A stretch of DNA of 64,000 nt from Branchipolynoe longqiensis (GCA_030323885.1 CM059188.1:113440776-113504775), one strand, 5' to 3'. Counted from the first letter of the stretch, positions 1 to 10,720 are shown. Notes: generated by a model not told the origin, from the sequence alone. Numbers and translations: made by a program.

Positions 1-371
1 GAAACAAGTACACCAAATTTAGTGCGAAAAGGTCACTGAGGGAGCGGAGAGCGCATTGTGTACTCGGCCTCCCAGACCTTCTACTACCGTCTAGTTGTGT
101 TGTAAATACGATTATAGCAGACACGCCTCTCGGGAGTCATTTGTTGCAGGTTTTTTTTGTGTGTGACTTTTTTTCTTCAAACCAAGCCTGTGGTAGTCTA
201 TACTCGCACAATACTAATGGGATTTACTGGTCACTGGTTATCAGTTCGAAGCCACACGTGTATACACAGAACATGGGTACATGGGGAGCCGCACTGTATG
301 ATGGGAAGGGGTCATAGGGCATGGTGAGAGAGAGTAATACTGTATGGTAATCCTGGGTAACCATGCAGTAT
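1..371. other. unassigned sequence
   Basis: No reading frame, repeat or RNA signature recognised. The stretch ends where the first SINE-A copy begins. Confidence 0.4.
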
Positions 372-705
372 GATCGAGTGGTGGCCTAATCGAGTAGAGC
401 GTGGGCCTCGCTTGCGGAAGTCCGGGAGTTTGGTTCTCGGTCGAGTCAAACCAATGACTTTAAAATTTATACTTGTCGCTTCCTAGCCTGGTGCTTGGTA
501 TTATTAGGATAGGGCAAGGGCTGGTTAGCTCGGTGTCAGGATAATGTGAATGAGTGGGATATATTGGGTTATGTTGCCAGCGACCTGATTTCCCAGTGGG
601 GTGACACTAAAATGTCACCATGAGTGTGCAATGTCACAAGTCGGTATGCGTCCTGATATGACCTTACATGTTGCTAGGATGTAAAACCCCAACAACCAAC
701 CAATC
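372..705 (+). mobile_element. SINE-A, type 1 head, full length
   Basis: This is the first of about thirty copies of a tRNA-derived SINE of roughly 330 bp. The head has an A-box-like stretch (GTGGCCTAATCGAGTAGAGC) and a B-box-like GGTCGAGTCAAAC, the internal RNA polymerase III promoter layout. The body carries family landmarks: a cttgtcgcttcctagcctgg segment, TAGGATAGGGCAAGG, TGTCAGGATAATGTGA, a cctgatttcccagtgggg segment, and CTATAAAGTCACCATGAGTG (here degraded to CTAAAATGTCACC). The tail is GATATGACCTTA, a degenerate gatgttgccagga, then GTAAAACCCCAACAACC repeats. It has no coding capacity and would depend on a LINE for retrotransposition. The tRNA-Leu-like origin of the head is an inference. 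Confidence 0.85.
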
Positions 706-785
706 TGATCTCCCCGGCATACTTTGTGGCCCAGTATTACAATGTAGTATGGTCTCTTCCCCCCACCTTCCCACCATTCCTTTTT

Positions 786-862
786 TGGTGGTAAATATGT
801 TTATTCTGCTGAATAAGTCTTTTGTCAGTGCCGAAGCACTGGTCTTCCAGCCATTTTTCAAT
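786..862 (-). repeat. dispersed hairpin tail, family L, copy 1
   Basis: On the minus strand it reads GGAAGACCAGTGC-TTCG-GCACTGAC, then a short spacer and GAATAAA. The CAGTGC/GCACTG arms form a perfect 6-bp stem around a TTCG loop. Three relatives lie at 7198-7280, 23458-23520 and 38203-38263. The same bases can be read as a peptide containing WKTSASALTK, but the changes between copies fall in the loop, which favours RNA structure over coding. It is probably the 3' tail of a retroelement whose body is not recognised. Confidence 0.6.
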
Positions 863-1067
863 TCAGGGTTACTTACACGAAAGGTATATAGAATAAGGGA
901 TACAGTCTGATCTCATCGCCCCATGCACTGTCGAATGGTTTTGAGTTTCTGTCTATTAGTTTGATTGTTATAATCTACATCACTTTAGTTTGAAGCGAAT
1001 TATTTCTTAAATGGGTAACTTTGGAGATATTTGAGATGGAACATGCAATTTAAATTTTGGCAAGCAT

Positions 1068-1393
1068 CATCATCATCATCATGCTGTCAGTCGCGATGCG
1101 ACAAAGACTGCTTTCATTACTTGACTGCCGCTCTCCATTTCGCTCTCTGCTGTGAGAGTGATGTCCATGAGTCGGTTTTAATGTCTCTCAGCTTCAGGTT
1201 TCTCTTGATGGTATCCTTGAACGGGAGACGAGGGCGCCCTTTCTTTCTGTAACCAGAAGACAGTTGAGAATATAGGATCTGCTTTGGTAACCTGTCTGAT
1301 GACATCCTCATGAGGTGTACAGTCCACCGGAGATTCTTTTTGATCGGAAGATCTTCCATAGAAGGGAGCCCCATCCGTTTGAGTATTTCCTTA
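1068..1393 (-). mobile_element. 5'-truncated LINE 3' end inserted in repeat K
   Basis: The fragment is flanked by the 12-bp direct repeat TTTGGCAAGCAT (1056-1067 and 1394-1405), a clear target-site duplication. On the minus strand it carries the end of a LINE ORF, a short 3' UTR and an ATG-trinucleotide tail (CAT repeats at 1066-1081 on the plus strand). This is the standard outcome of incomplete target-primed reverse transcription. The last ~85 bp, including the tail, recur at 12855-12940. Confidence 0.85.
1117..1393 (-). pseudogene. C-terminal remnant of a LINE reverse transcriptase ORF
   Basis: About 92 codons read through segments LRWTVHLMRMSSDRLPKQIL, KKGRPRLPFKDTIKRNLK, DSWTSLSQQRAKWRAAVK and a stop. 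A similar block (RW-GHV-RM-DxRLPKQ, K-GRP-L-+KDT-KR-LK, SW--L---R--WR--V) closes many animal LINE polyproteins annotated as endonuclease-reverse transcriptase; I recognise it from family knowledge, not a search. The RT core and endonuclease are absent because of 5' truncation. Codons upstream of 1393 belong to the target repeat, so the apparent start near 1401 is not genuine. Confidence 0.75.
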
Positions 1394-1667
1394 TTTGGCA
1401 AGCATAGGCTTCTGAAATAACAGGTTCCAGTAAATTGACTCAGTATTCCCTTCTATGTGGCAACAAATGCTGAATAAGTGCATTGGTATCTGAGTTAGAT
1501 ATGCGTTATCAAATGTAGGCCAGTGTTTTGGTTTTGAAAATGTTATGATTTAATGCGGTACATGAGTGCCTTCCTATTGTAATGAATCCACTTAGCCCAG
1601 CCAGATACACCATGCCCCTGACTAAATGCATGTCTCAAGTTCCACCCCTGAAGTCTCCAAAGTAAAG

Positions 1668-1999
1668 CTGCTTTATTTTAACGGCGCCTCTAGAGCACAT
1701 CGATTTTCATATCATCGGGTTATTGACGTAAAACAAACCGTCATTCTAACATATTTCTTTGGAGGAAACCGGCTGCTGCCACATAGGCTACTCTTTCCGA
1801 TAAGCAGCAAGGGGTCTTTTATATGCACTTTCCAACAGACAGGACAGCACATTCCACAGCTTTTGATGAACCAGTTGTGGACCACTGGTTGGAATGGAAA
1901 ATAGCCCAAACTGCAAATGGGTCCACTGAGCAGGATCGATAGGATGATCCACACCTTTACAGGTGGACACTTTACTACCTCAGCTACGTCCTGCTCTGT
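1668..1999 (-). mobile_element. SINE-B, copy 1
   Basis: The head on the minus strand has GGACGTAGCTGAGGTAGTAA, close to a tRNA A box. The body, in plus-strand reading, includes GATTTTCATATCATCGG, TCTTTTATATGCACTTTCC, ACAGACAGGACAGCACAT, TTTGATGAACCAGTTGTGG and AAATAGCCCAAACTGCAAAT. The same landmarks occur at 3194-3530 and 54312-54640. From memory this pattern is widespread in molluscs, possibly a Meta-SINE relative. No target-site duplication was found. Confidence 0.75.
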
Positions 2000-2789
2000 T
2001 GTGTCTGCATGTGTTACAGGGCCTGGCAATGGTTTCTGTTTAAAACCAAGGATTTCATTCTGCACTGGTACAAAGGTCAAGTTATGACATTATTGCAACT
2101 GGCTTCTGCAACATCTAATCATTCGCTGAATACCCAAGTTGATCGGAGCCATTCACATGGTCCGTATCGGGCCTGGAAAGTCTTGAAAAGTCTCAAACTT
2201 TATTTGCCCCATTTCAAGGCCTTGCAAAGCCTTGAATTTAACCTATTTTGGAAAATTAGACTTGAAAAGCCTTGAATTCCATTAAACCGTCCCCACTGAT
2301 ATAAATTAGACTGAAATCGCCATTCGCCATTGTTTTTTCCCCCTTGAAATCCGAATGAAAATAGCATTGAATTCCTATCAAAAACAGCCTTGAAATAGCC
2401 TTGAATTCCATATCTTCACATATGTAGAGACTATGCATTCAATCAGTGGGGAATCACCGCTGGTAATTGGTGGCACTCAATGGATATAAGCAGTAGAAGA
2501 AGATGGAGGGAACTTCCGGTTTCTGTGTCGCGCGTCCTGCGCACTCAGTCCGTTATGCACTGGTGTTTTATGGGACAGTCCAGAGCGTTTCTTCAAGGGC
2601 TGCCTCATTTCCTGTCATCAAGCGAATGACATATTGAACCTCTTCGTGGCAAAACAAATTGCCCTCCCAAATCTAGCGCATGGAAACGCGGTGCCACCTT
2701 AATATCACGCTCCGAGACTCCTGCGCATGCGCCGTGCGGTGCGCATTGCGCACGCCTTGTATTTCCATAGTAGCAGCAGGGCATATGCT
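2000..2789. other. unassigned sequence with CCTTGAA motifs
   Basis: Between about 2170 and 2415 the words CTTGAAAAG, CCTTGAATTCC and CCTTGAAATAG recur irregularly, which suggests an old, degenerate tandem repeat. Nothing is recognised in the rest and no reading frame is convincing. Confidence 0.35.
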
Positions 2790-3133
2790 GGTTGGTTATT
2801 GGAACTTTACGACATGGCAACATCATAAGATCATATCAGGATGGATACCAACTTGTGAGAGTACACACTCATGGCTACTTTATATTACTTCACCACTGGA
2901 AGACCAGGCCACCAGCATCATGACCCAATATCCAACTCAGTCACATTATCCTGACACTAAACCAACTAGTCCTTGCCCTATCCTAATAATACCGAGTGCT
3001 CGGCGAGGAAGCGACAAGTATCAATTTTTAAGTAATTGGTTTGACTCAACCAGGGTTTGAACCCATGGGTTCTAATCCCACAATCTACCAACATGGGAGT
3101 GAGATGCTCAACTCATTCTGTCATCCCGTCTGG
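2790..3133 (-). mobile_element. SINE-A with type 2 head and type 1 tail
   Basis: The minus strand starts with a type 2 head (GACGGGATGACAGAATGAGTT, then TGTTGGTAGATTGTGGGATT) and ends in the tail GTAAAGTTCCAATAACCAAC. The body has TATTATTAGGATAGGGCAAG, the spelling usual with type 2 heads. The head/tail combination is mixed, as at 53608-54037. Confidence 0.8.
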
Positions 3134-3193
3134 TCAATGGAATTAGGACTGGATATCCTAGCTGTGATGATCCAGGTTGTGTTAGTGTAAAAA

Positions 3194-3530
3194 GTAAAGC
3201 TTGGTTTATTTAACGATGCCTCTAGAGCACACTGATTTTCACATCATCGGCTATTGGACATCAAACATATGGTCATCCTGACATATTTCTTTGGAGTAAA
3301 CCCGCTGCCACCACATAGCCTCTTTCCAATAAGCAACAAGAGGTCTTTTATATGCACCTTCCCACAGACAGAACATCACATACCACAGCCTTTGATGAAC
3401 CAGTTGTGGACCACCGGTTGGAACGGAAAATAGCCCAAACTGCAAATGGGTCCACTGAGTGCGATTGATCGGATGACCGACCCCTTCACAGGTGGACACT
3501 ACCGCCTGAGCTACGTCCCGCTCCCGTGTG
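3194..3530 (-). mobile_element. SINE-B, copy 2, best preserved
   Basis: The minus strand opens with GGGACGTAGCTCAGGCGGTA, an almost canonical A box, followed by GTGTCCACCTGTGAAGGGGT. The body landmarks match 1668-1999, including TTTAACGATGCCTCTAGAGC at the 3' end. It has the cleanest promoter-like head of the three SINE-B copies. Confidence 0.8.
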
Positions 3531-3769
3531 TGTCAGTGTGAATACACACACTGAGATGTAACGCATGCAATATTTATCGCGGTTTGATGAGGCTTTATGT
3601 CGGCTTTGTGGGTGGAAGCTCAAGCCACTCCTTTGGTCAGCAGTACTCCCACGCTCATCTGGCCCCATTTCTAGTCATGAAAATAACAAGTTTGTGGATG
3701 TGGCGGGAGGATGGGCAGCCATGATGTGGCTATGAGTACAGATATATAATGTGATCTGGTTTAATTACA

Positions 3770-4985
3770 AATAAAGATAAATTTTTGTTAAAGCAAAACA
3801 ATCACTTAGATACTGGTAGAGTAATTAAGCATGTGTTGCCACATAGAACGAACACTGAGTCAAGTAATAGAATATGTTACTGCATAGGCCTATGATGTTA
3901 AAATGTTGCCAGTCTTGCCAAATTAATTTTGCATGTTTGCCCTTCAAATAATCATCTCCAAAGTTAGCCATTTCAAATCAAACTTACTTCAAACTGAAGT
4001 AAGGTAGATTCTAACAATCAAACTTACCTCAAGCTGAAGTAAGGTAGATTCTAACAATCAAACTTACCTCAAACTGAAGTAAGGTAGATTCTAACAATCA
4101 AACTTACCTCAAACTGAAGTAAGGTAGATTCTAACAATCAAACTTACCTCAAACTGAAGTAAGGTAGATTCTAACAATCAAACTTACCTCAAACTGAAGT
4201 AAGGTAGATTCTAACAATCAAACTTACCTCAAACTGAAGTAAGGTAGATTCTAACAATCAAACTTACCTCAAACTGAAGTAAGGTAGATTCTAACAATCA
4301 AACTTACCTCAAACTGAAGTAAGGTAGATTCTAACAATCAAACTTACCTCAAACTGAAGTAAGGTAGATTCTAACAATCAAACTTACCTCAAACTGAAGT
4401 AAGGTAGATTCTAACAATCAAACTTACCTCAAACTGAAGTAAGGTAGATTCTAACAATCAAACTTACCTCAAACTGAAGTAGTAGATTCTAACAATCAAA
4501 CTTACCTCAAACTGAAGTAAGGTAGTTCTAACAATCAAACTTACCTCAAACTGAATAAGGTAGATTCTAACAATCAAACTTACCTCAAACTGAAGTAAGG
4601 TAGATTCTAACAATCAAACTTACCTCAAACTGAAGTAAGGTAGATTCTAACAATCAAACTTACCTCAAACTGAAGTAAGGTAGATTCTAACACTCAAACT
4701 TACCTCAAACTGAAGTAAGGTAGATTCTAACAATCAAACTTACCTCAAACTGAACAATGGTAGATTCTAACAATCAAACTTACCTCAAACTGAACAAAGG
4801 TAAATTCTAACAATCAAACTTACCTCAAACTGAAGTAAGGTAGATTCTACCAATCAAACTTACCTCAAACTGAAGTAAGGTAGATTCTAACAATCAAACT
4901 TACCTCAAACTGAACAAAGGTGGATTCTAACAATCAATTTGATATATTTATCTAAAAAACATAGCCGCAACTTAAAATCATTGGA
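3770..4985 (-). repeat. dispersed repeat K, copy 2, expanded by a 40-bp array
   Basis: Flanking sequence matches other K copies in reverse complement: TTGCCACATAGAACGAACAC (near 3836), a gccagtcttgccaaattaat segment (near 3908) and AACTTACTTCAAACTGAAGT. Between those flanks a single-copy segment of K has been amplified about 24-fold. This copy is therefore about 1.2 kb instead of roughly 450 bp. Confidence 0.65.
3984..4935. repeat. 40-bp tandem array inside repeat K
   Basis: There are about 24 units of exactly 40 bp, beginning CTTACCTCAAACTGAAGTAA and ending GGTAGATTCTAACAATCAAA. Units at 4020-4470 are nearly identical; later ones (4480-4930) carry small deletions and a GAACAAAGG variant. 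Each unit contains an imperfect inverted repeat, CTTACCTC...GAAGTAAG. There is no spacer variation and no cas-like gene, so this is a satellite array and not a CRISPR. Confidence 0.95.
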
Positions 4986-5079
4986 CCATGCAACCTTTTC
5001 ATCCACTCGGCACATCTGCCTATATATGTCCAAGTATCTTGCCCTATTGGCTTGATGAGGGCAGTTCAGATTGCTTGGT

Positions 5080-5360
5080 TTATTTTGGGGTTTTACGTCC
5101 TGGCAACATCAAAGGCCATATCACGACGGGTTCAGACTTGTGACAGAGAGCACTCATGGCGACTTTATAGTGCTGTCCCATTGGGCAGACCAGGCCGCCA
5201 GCATCATGACCTGATACCCCCCCCCTAGTCACATTATCCTGACACTGAGCCAGCCAGTCCTGGCACGAGTGCGCTCTGTCACAAGTCGGTAGCCCTCCTG
5301 AAATGATCTTAGATGTTGGAATGACCAGCGTATAAAACTCCAACAACCAACCACCCAACA
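5080..5360. mobile_element. two SINE-A 3' halves fused tail-out
   Basis: From 5080 to about 5262 the sequence is the reverse complement of a SINE-A 3' half (GGTTTTACGTCCTGGCAACA through CAGTCACATTATCCTGACAC to GCCAGTCCTGGCA). From 5263 to 5360 a forward tail follows (GTCACAAGTCGGTAGCCCTC ... AAAACTCCAACAACCAACC). Neither half has a head. The arrangement makes an inverted repeat with arms near 95 bp. Confidence 0.75.
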
Positions 5361-5939
5361 ATTATATTATGGACGTCAGAATATTATCTCACACCGACTC
5401 TAGTGGCGGCCGGTCGGCACCTCCCACTGCCGGTCTACATGCCGGGCCGTCCTCCCGGCTCTCCCGCTGACTTGCCCGATGTGCACCTGGGCTCCCGGGC
5501 TCGGGGCGCCTTGATGGCCTGCCGTCATGGCCGTGGCTGCAGTCAGCCCAGGTGGGGGGCTTATCACCTCCGTCTGGTCCCTGTGGTCCCTCTGGCCGGT
5601 AACCATGGTAGCGAGTGTTGCTCCCATGAGGCTAGCTCCGGCTCGCTCCCATCACTATGGAGGATGTGGGAGAGGGTAGTGGGGTTGGGGGGCGGGGGGG
5701 GGGGGGCTATTCAACGCCAGCGTCATGGGTACTTTGACAGCAGCTGTTCGTTTTAGGCTACTTCCTCCCGTTGTGGTGGGCGGTTTTCCAGTCCGTCTGC
5801 TTTCATTTGTGTACGATGAGTGTGTCGGGCTCTAGGGCTCATCTCTGCTGACCAGTGGAGGACTGTCTGCCTGACCCTTGTGGCTTCCCACCAGCCGTCC
5901 CGTCTGAATTCCCGCATGGCCTTTTGAACAACTCCTCCT
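5361..5939. other. GC-rich unassigned stretch
   Basis: GC-rich sequence with a guanine run at 5686-5707. Open frames occur on both strands but have no recognisable motif and look like composition effects. Nothing further can be supported. Confidence 0.35.
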
Positions 5940-6740
5940 ACCTGGCTTCCTTCCCGTCTTCCTTCCCGGCCTCCCACCCCAGCCTCCTGCCCCATCCTCC
6001 TGCCCCAGCCTCCTGCCCCAGCCTCCTACCCGAGCCTCCTGCCCCAGCCTCCTGCCCCAGCCTTCTTCCCCAACCTCCTGCCCCAACCTCCCGCCTCAGT
6101 CTCCTGCCCGGCCTCCTGCCCCAGCATCCTGCCCCAGCCTCCTGCCCCAACCTCCCGCCGCAGCCTCCTGCCCCAGCCTCCTGCCCCAGCCTCCTGCCCC
6201 AGCCTTCTGCCCCAACCTCCTGCCCCAACCTCCCGCCTCAGCCTCCTGCCCCAGCCTCCTGCCCCAGCCTTCTGCCCCAACCTCCTGCCCCAACCTCCGC
6301 CTCAGCCTCCTGCACCAGCCTCCTGCCCCAGCCTCCTGCCCCAACCTCCGCCCCACCTACTGCCCTAGCCTTCTGCGCCAAGCTCCTGCCCCAACCCCGC
6401 CTCAGCCTCCTGCCCGGCCTCCTGCCCCAGCCTCCTGCCCCCCTCTGCCCCAGCCTCCTGCCCAGCCTCCTTGCCCCAGCCTCCTGCCCCAACCTCCCGC
6501 CTCAGCCTCCTGCCCGGCCTCCTGCCCGGCCTCTGCCCGACCTCCTGCCCGGCTCCTCCCCATTCTCCTGCCCAGCCTCCCACCCAGACTCCTTCCCCAG
6601 ACTCCTGCCCAGCCTCTGCCCCAGCCTCCTGCCCCAGCCTCCTGCCCCAGCCTCCTGCCCATCCTTCTGCCCTTCCTCCTTCCATCCTCCTGCCCCATCC
6701 TCATGCCCCAAGCTCCTGGCCCAGCTCCTGTGCCCAGCCT
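5940..6740. repeat. 13-bp GC-rich minisatellite
   Basis: About sixty degenerate copies of AGCCTCCTGCCCC, with variants such as AACCTCCTGCCCC and TCCCGCCTC. Because 13 is not a multiple of three and the unit has no stop, all three plus frames, and much of the minus strand, stay open as low-complexity Pro/Leu/Ala/Cys or Gly/Arg translations. These are not genes. Confidence 0.95.
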
Positions 6741-7197
6741 CCCTCCCCCCCCCCCCCTACGTGGTGGCGACATGTTGCATGATGGTTCAAGTGATATTTG
6801 TGTTGACCTGAAATATTGATGCGTATCTAACCAATGTGCCCCCCTCCCCTGCCACCACCCTTAACCATCATGAACAAACCATCAACACACCGAACATTCT
6901 CCACAACTATCAACCTGTTTAAATACATTGAACAATTATATAAGACAGACAAAATGTCTTGTCAACTATAAACTTACCTTGTTTTATAAGAGAAAAAATG
7001 TAACCCTCAACAATTGTTTGAGTTGCCCCAAGTATTCACTTTCTACTTGGTGTTGCTCCCCATTTTTGCATGAACTACAGTGACTGGTGCTGTACATTAT
7101 ACAGCAGGAACCACTCCCTTACTTCTACAGGATCGGTGCTGTAACTAATACAGCATTGATAAAACTTAGATTATATATACACTGTCAATTCCAATAG
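6741..7197. other. unassigned sequence
   Basis: Contains a cytosine run near 6747 and two short CAGCA-bearing words (TACAGCAGGAACC, TACAGCATTGATAAA). No gene or recognised repeat. Confidence 0.35.
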
Positions 7198-7280
7198 TAA
7201 GATGGCCGGAAGACCAGTGCTCCTGTGCTGACAAATGTCATATTCAGATGAATAAATATTTACAAAAAAAAAAAAAAAAA
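7198..7280 (+). repeat. family L tail, copy 2, with poly(A)
   Basis: GGAAGACCAGTGC-TCCT-GTGCTGAC is followed by GAATAAA and then a run of about 18 adenines at 7263-7280. The AATAAA and A run are what a polyadenylated, reverse-transcribed RNA would leave. This copy fixes the sense orientation of family L. Confidence 0.6.
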
Positions 7281-7379
7281 TGGAAACCATCAAGCCGGGT
7301 TTCCTTGTTTCGCCTTCCACCATCTGCATTTCACTCGCATCTAGGTACTCACTGCCACAAACCCACACATTACAAACCC

Positions 7380-8290
7380 GCACGTTGTAATCGTCACATT
7401 GCAGTACTATAGTAAAACACACCACCCACAACCCACAACCAACCACACACAACACACCACACTCAATACACCATACACCCAGACCACACACCACCCACTG
7501 TCACACACCACCCACCACAAACCATCCACAACCCAACAACAACCACACACCACCCACTATCACACACCACCCACCACAAACCACCCACAACCCACCAACA
7601 ACCACTTACAACACACCACACTCAATGCACCAGACACCCAGACCACACACCAACCACTATCACACATTACCCACCATAAACCACCTACAACCCACCAGCA
7701 ACCACACACAACACACCACACTCAATACACCATACACCCAGACCACACACCACCCACTATCACACACCACCCACCACAAACCACCCACAACCCACCAGCA
7801 ACCACACACCACACACCACCCACCACATCCACCAAACCACCACAGACAGCACCCACTAACTAAGGCCCATAGCCCACCATACACCACACACAAGCCACTT
7901 CCACCTACCACCCACTACCCACTGTACACAACACACCACACCTCCCATCCACAGCCAACCACACAGCACCCATCATACATCATCCACCACATACCACACA
8001 TAATACACCCCACACCACCCACCCACACCCACATACTATCCACAACCACCACCAATAACCCACAACCCACCAGACATAACCCACCACCCACCCACACCAC
8101 CCACACCACCCAGCAGACCACACCACCCACAACCCCCCACACCACCCACACGCACCACCCACACGCACCACCCACACAACCCATAACCCACCACACCCAC
8201 CCACAACCCACCACATACCCACAACACACACCCCACAGCACACCACACAACACCACTCCTAACCACCGCCTCCCCGAAACCACCACACAC
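7380..8290. repeat. CA-rich ACC/CAC satellite-like tract
   Basis: Low-complexity C/A sequence made of words such as CACACACCACCCACCACAAA and CAACCCACCAGCAACCACAC. Larger blocks containing ACACCACACTCAATACACCA recur at about 7456, 7614 and 7714, so there is some higher-order structure. The long His/Thr/Pro frames are composition effects. Confidence 0.9.
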
Positions 8291-8610
8291 GCCGCCTGGC
8301 GTCTCCCACATCCGGGGATCTAACGAAGGGCACGTCGATCTCTGATGTTCTCATTATGCACCCATTGTCGCCCGCAGTCAGCGCGGCGCCCACACGGCGC
8401 CACCTTGGCGCCTCCTTAGCGCTAAGCACGCCTACTTCCGGCCACGACACCCCTTCTGGGAGTGATGTCACAGAGATCAGATGCTGGGGGGGGGGAGGGG
8501 GCGACGCGGTGCTGTGTGTGGGGGGGGGGTGGAGAGGTGAGATGAGGTGAGTGTGTGTGTGTGGGGGGGGGAGTGCCGCGTTAGCGGAATCTGCTGAAAT
8601 CGTCAGATTG
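8291..8610. other. unassigned, G-rich
   Basis: Four GGCGCC words lie within 8388-8412, and guanine runs occur at 8487-8571, the last after a GTGTGTGTGTGTG stretch. No gene is recognised. Confidence 0.35.
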
Positions 8611-8800
8611 CAGTACTAAATCGACGGACCATGGGACCCACTTATAATGGTTCCTTTACGGAGGTGGTCGGTTTCGGAAGGTTTTTTTATCGTTATAAAT
8701 ATAATAGTATTGTGTGAGCGGTCGTTTGGGACCCAAATGAAGCGATCGATATAGGGGAGTATTCGATCTGTGGAGGTGGTCGGTTAGAGAGGTTGTACTG
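8611..8800. mobile_element. mariner/pogo-like MITE, copy 1 (degenerate)
   Basis: Starts CAGTACTAAATCGACGGACC and ends AGAGAGGTTGTACTG, a degenerate terminal inverted repeat matching 23615-23791 and 55189-55372. The interior shares AAGCGATCGATATA and CGATCTGTGGAGGTGGTCGG. It has no transposase, so it would be a non-autonomous element. Assignment to the Tc1/mariner superfamily rests on the CAGTAAAACCTC-type end. Confidence 0.65.
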
Positions 8801-8838
8801 TTCACGATGCCTTCCACATGGAACAGTGAAGCCATTAC

Positions 8839-9170
8839 CGGGCATGGTGGCCGAATCGGTAGAGCGTGGGCCTCGTGTGTGGGAGATCAGGAGTTTGGTT
8901 CCCAGTCGAGTCAAAGCAAGGGACTTATAAAAGTGATACTTGTCACTTCCTATCCAGACGCTCAGCATTAATAGGATAGGGCAAGGGCTGGTTAGCTCTG
9001 TGTCAGGATAATGTGAGTGAGTGGGATATTGGGTCGTGGTGCTATCAGCCTGATTTCCCTGTGGGGAAGTGTGATAAAGTCATCATGAGTGTGGACTGTC
9101 GCAAGTCGGTACCCATCCTGATATGACCTTAGATGTTGCCAGGATGTAAAACTCAAACAACCAATCTGAG
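8839..9170 (+). mobile_element. SINE-A, type 1, with target-site duplication
   Basis: The head is GGTGGCCGAATCGGTAGAGC and the tail is GATGTTGCCAGGATGTAAAA then CTCAAACAACC. It is flanked by the 8-bp direct repeat GCCATTAC (8831-8838 and 9171-9178), which supports insertion by retroposition and defines the ends of a full-length copy. Confidence 0.85.
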
Positions 9171-9699
9171 GCCATTACATTTTGGGCGGAAGATGTTGAA
9201 GATCCACGCGTTCATTCATACCCTTCATCTCCAGTCGTTGTGAATGACTTTTTTAACTCCTAAAAACACATCCACTGGAGATCCCATTACAGGCGGGGTT
9301 TTGCGAGGATATGGCCTTCGGGGGGTGTCGTTAAGGGGAGTCGGCTGTCATGACGAATGGACTTGGCTGTGTGAAGTCCGATCCCCGCCCGGGACCGGGA
9401 TCCGGGCAGCCAGGAGGAGTGGGTTCAATTAGCGGACAAAGGGGAGGCGCGATGCCGCCCGGTGTCCCCAGCTGCTGTTTGCAGTATCTGAGTGAGAGGT
9501 GTTATTATCTGCTTCGCTGCCCATCCAGCGGAGCAAGTTGCGGAACAAGTTGCGGAACAAGTTGCGGTACAAGTTGCGGAACAAGTTGCGGAACAAATGG
9601 CACTGAGCAACCCCCCCCCCCCGCGCCCAAGTAGCCGACGAGATGGCACCATGTGTGGGCGCCCCACGCACCAGGGCCGCCTCATGGGCGCTCCAGGCA
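9171..9699. repeat. unassigned sequence with a short 12-bp repeat
   Basis: At about 9534-9596 five copies of GTTGCGGAACAA stand in tandem, one with GTACAA. A cytosine run lies at 9610-9621. The remainder has no recognised feature. Confidence 0.6.
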
Positions 9700-10085
9700 C
9701 GACCACTCACTCATTGCTCGCTACCACTCATCACCACTCAGTACCACTCGCCACCACCCTCCACCACACACAAACACCTCACTACCACTCATCAAAGTAC
9801 ACCATCACACACCACAATCCACCACTACTACTTCCCACACATCACCACACATCACCCCTCATTACTAGACACCACCACATACCACCACTCTCCACCATAC
9901 CACGCCACACCACTTTCTATCATACCACACCAGCACACTACCACTCACTACCACTCACTACCACGCACCACTACTCACCACACACCACCACCCACCACCA
10001 CTTACGGAAGCTCACACACCACTCACATACTGCACACACACTGCTCACATACCACCTAAATACCACCCACATAACGCTCACATAT
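9700..10085. repeat. ACCACTCAC-type low-complexity repeat
   Basis: Irregular repetition of TACCACTCACTACCACTCA, CACCACTCATCACC and similar words. Compositionally it resembles 7380-8290 but has a different core word. The open frames are artefacts. Confidence 0.85.
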
Positions 10086-10369
10086 CCTTAGCCATACCCT
10101 GTGTGTTTTTCAACACTCTCTCCCCTCCCCCTCTCCCACGTTAATCGTTATCAGTTCAGTCCAGCTTGGATTTGACTGTGCCAACATAAACAACCATCTT
10201 AAAGATCAATATCAATTCACAGTCATTAGGACGAATAGGAAAATATCTTGACATGCACACTCCTGACTGCGCACCGCCACGATAAGCTGACTGATATTTT
10301 CAATTTGAGTAAATGAGGTACCTTCTTTATTCTCATCAGTGCAGTTTTGCATTGTTATCGTCAAATTGT

Positions 10370-10720
10370 CTTAGAGTTCCACAGTCCGATTCTTTTGAGT
10401 TTCTGTCATTTTTCTGAGATAAATATATTAGATTGATCATTGTTATTTACGTTACTTTAGTTTGAAGTCAGTTTTATTTTAAATCTTAAACTTTTGAAGT
10501 GCAATGCATAAAATTAGTTTTGCCAGCCATGCCAAAACTCTGACACCATAGACTTCTGTGGTAACAGCTTCTGTAAAATTGATGCTATACTCACCTCTAT
10601 GCAGAAACAAATGTTTAATAAATGCATCAGCATCTAAATCTAAATTGATATGTAAAATACAATCTAGATGATTGTTTGGGTTTTGGAAATTTGATACTTC
10701 ATCAGACTATGTAGCTTGAA
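10370..10720 (+). repeat. dispersed repeat K, copy 3
   Basis: Shares TTTTGAGTTTCTGTC, TTACTTTAGTTTGAAGTCAG, TTTTGCCAGCCATGCC and TAGACTTCTGTGGTAACAGC with the copy at 905-1560. It is uninterrupted and unexpanded, and carries the 40-bp satellite segment as a single diverged copy. Confidence 0.6.

Larger units (their letters stand above)
905..1560 (+). repeat. dispersed repeat K, copy 1, interrupted by a LINE fragment
   Basis: Segments around ACTTTAGTTTGAAG (near 990), GGCAAGCATAGGCTTCTG (near 1398) and CTATGTGGCAACAAATGC (near 1454) recur in the same order at 10370-10720 and in reverse complement at 3770-4985. A short partial copy lies at 46290-46480. No terminal repeats or coding capacity are apparent. 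The copy is split at 1068-1393 by a retroposed LINE fragment with a 12-bp duplication of K sequence. Confidence 0.65.

Noticed and set aside
3984..4935. Regular 40-bp repeats suggesting a CRISPR array
   Set aside because: The units are contiguous with no unique spacers, the genome is eukaryotic by all other signs, and the array lies inside a dispersed repeat.
5855..6811. 318-codon plus-strand open frame rich in Pro, Leu, Ala and Cys, with matching minus-strand Gly/Arg frames
   Set aside because: The frame is generated by a 13-bp stop-free minisatellite. All phases are open and none has non-repetitive domain sequence.
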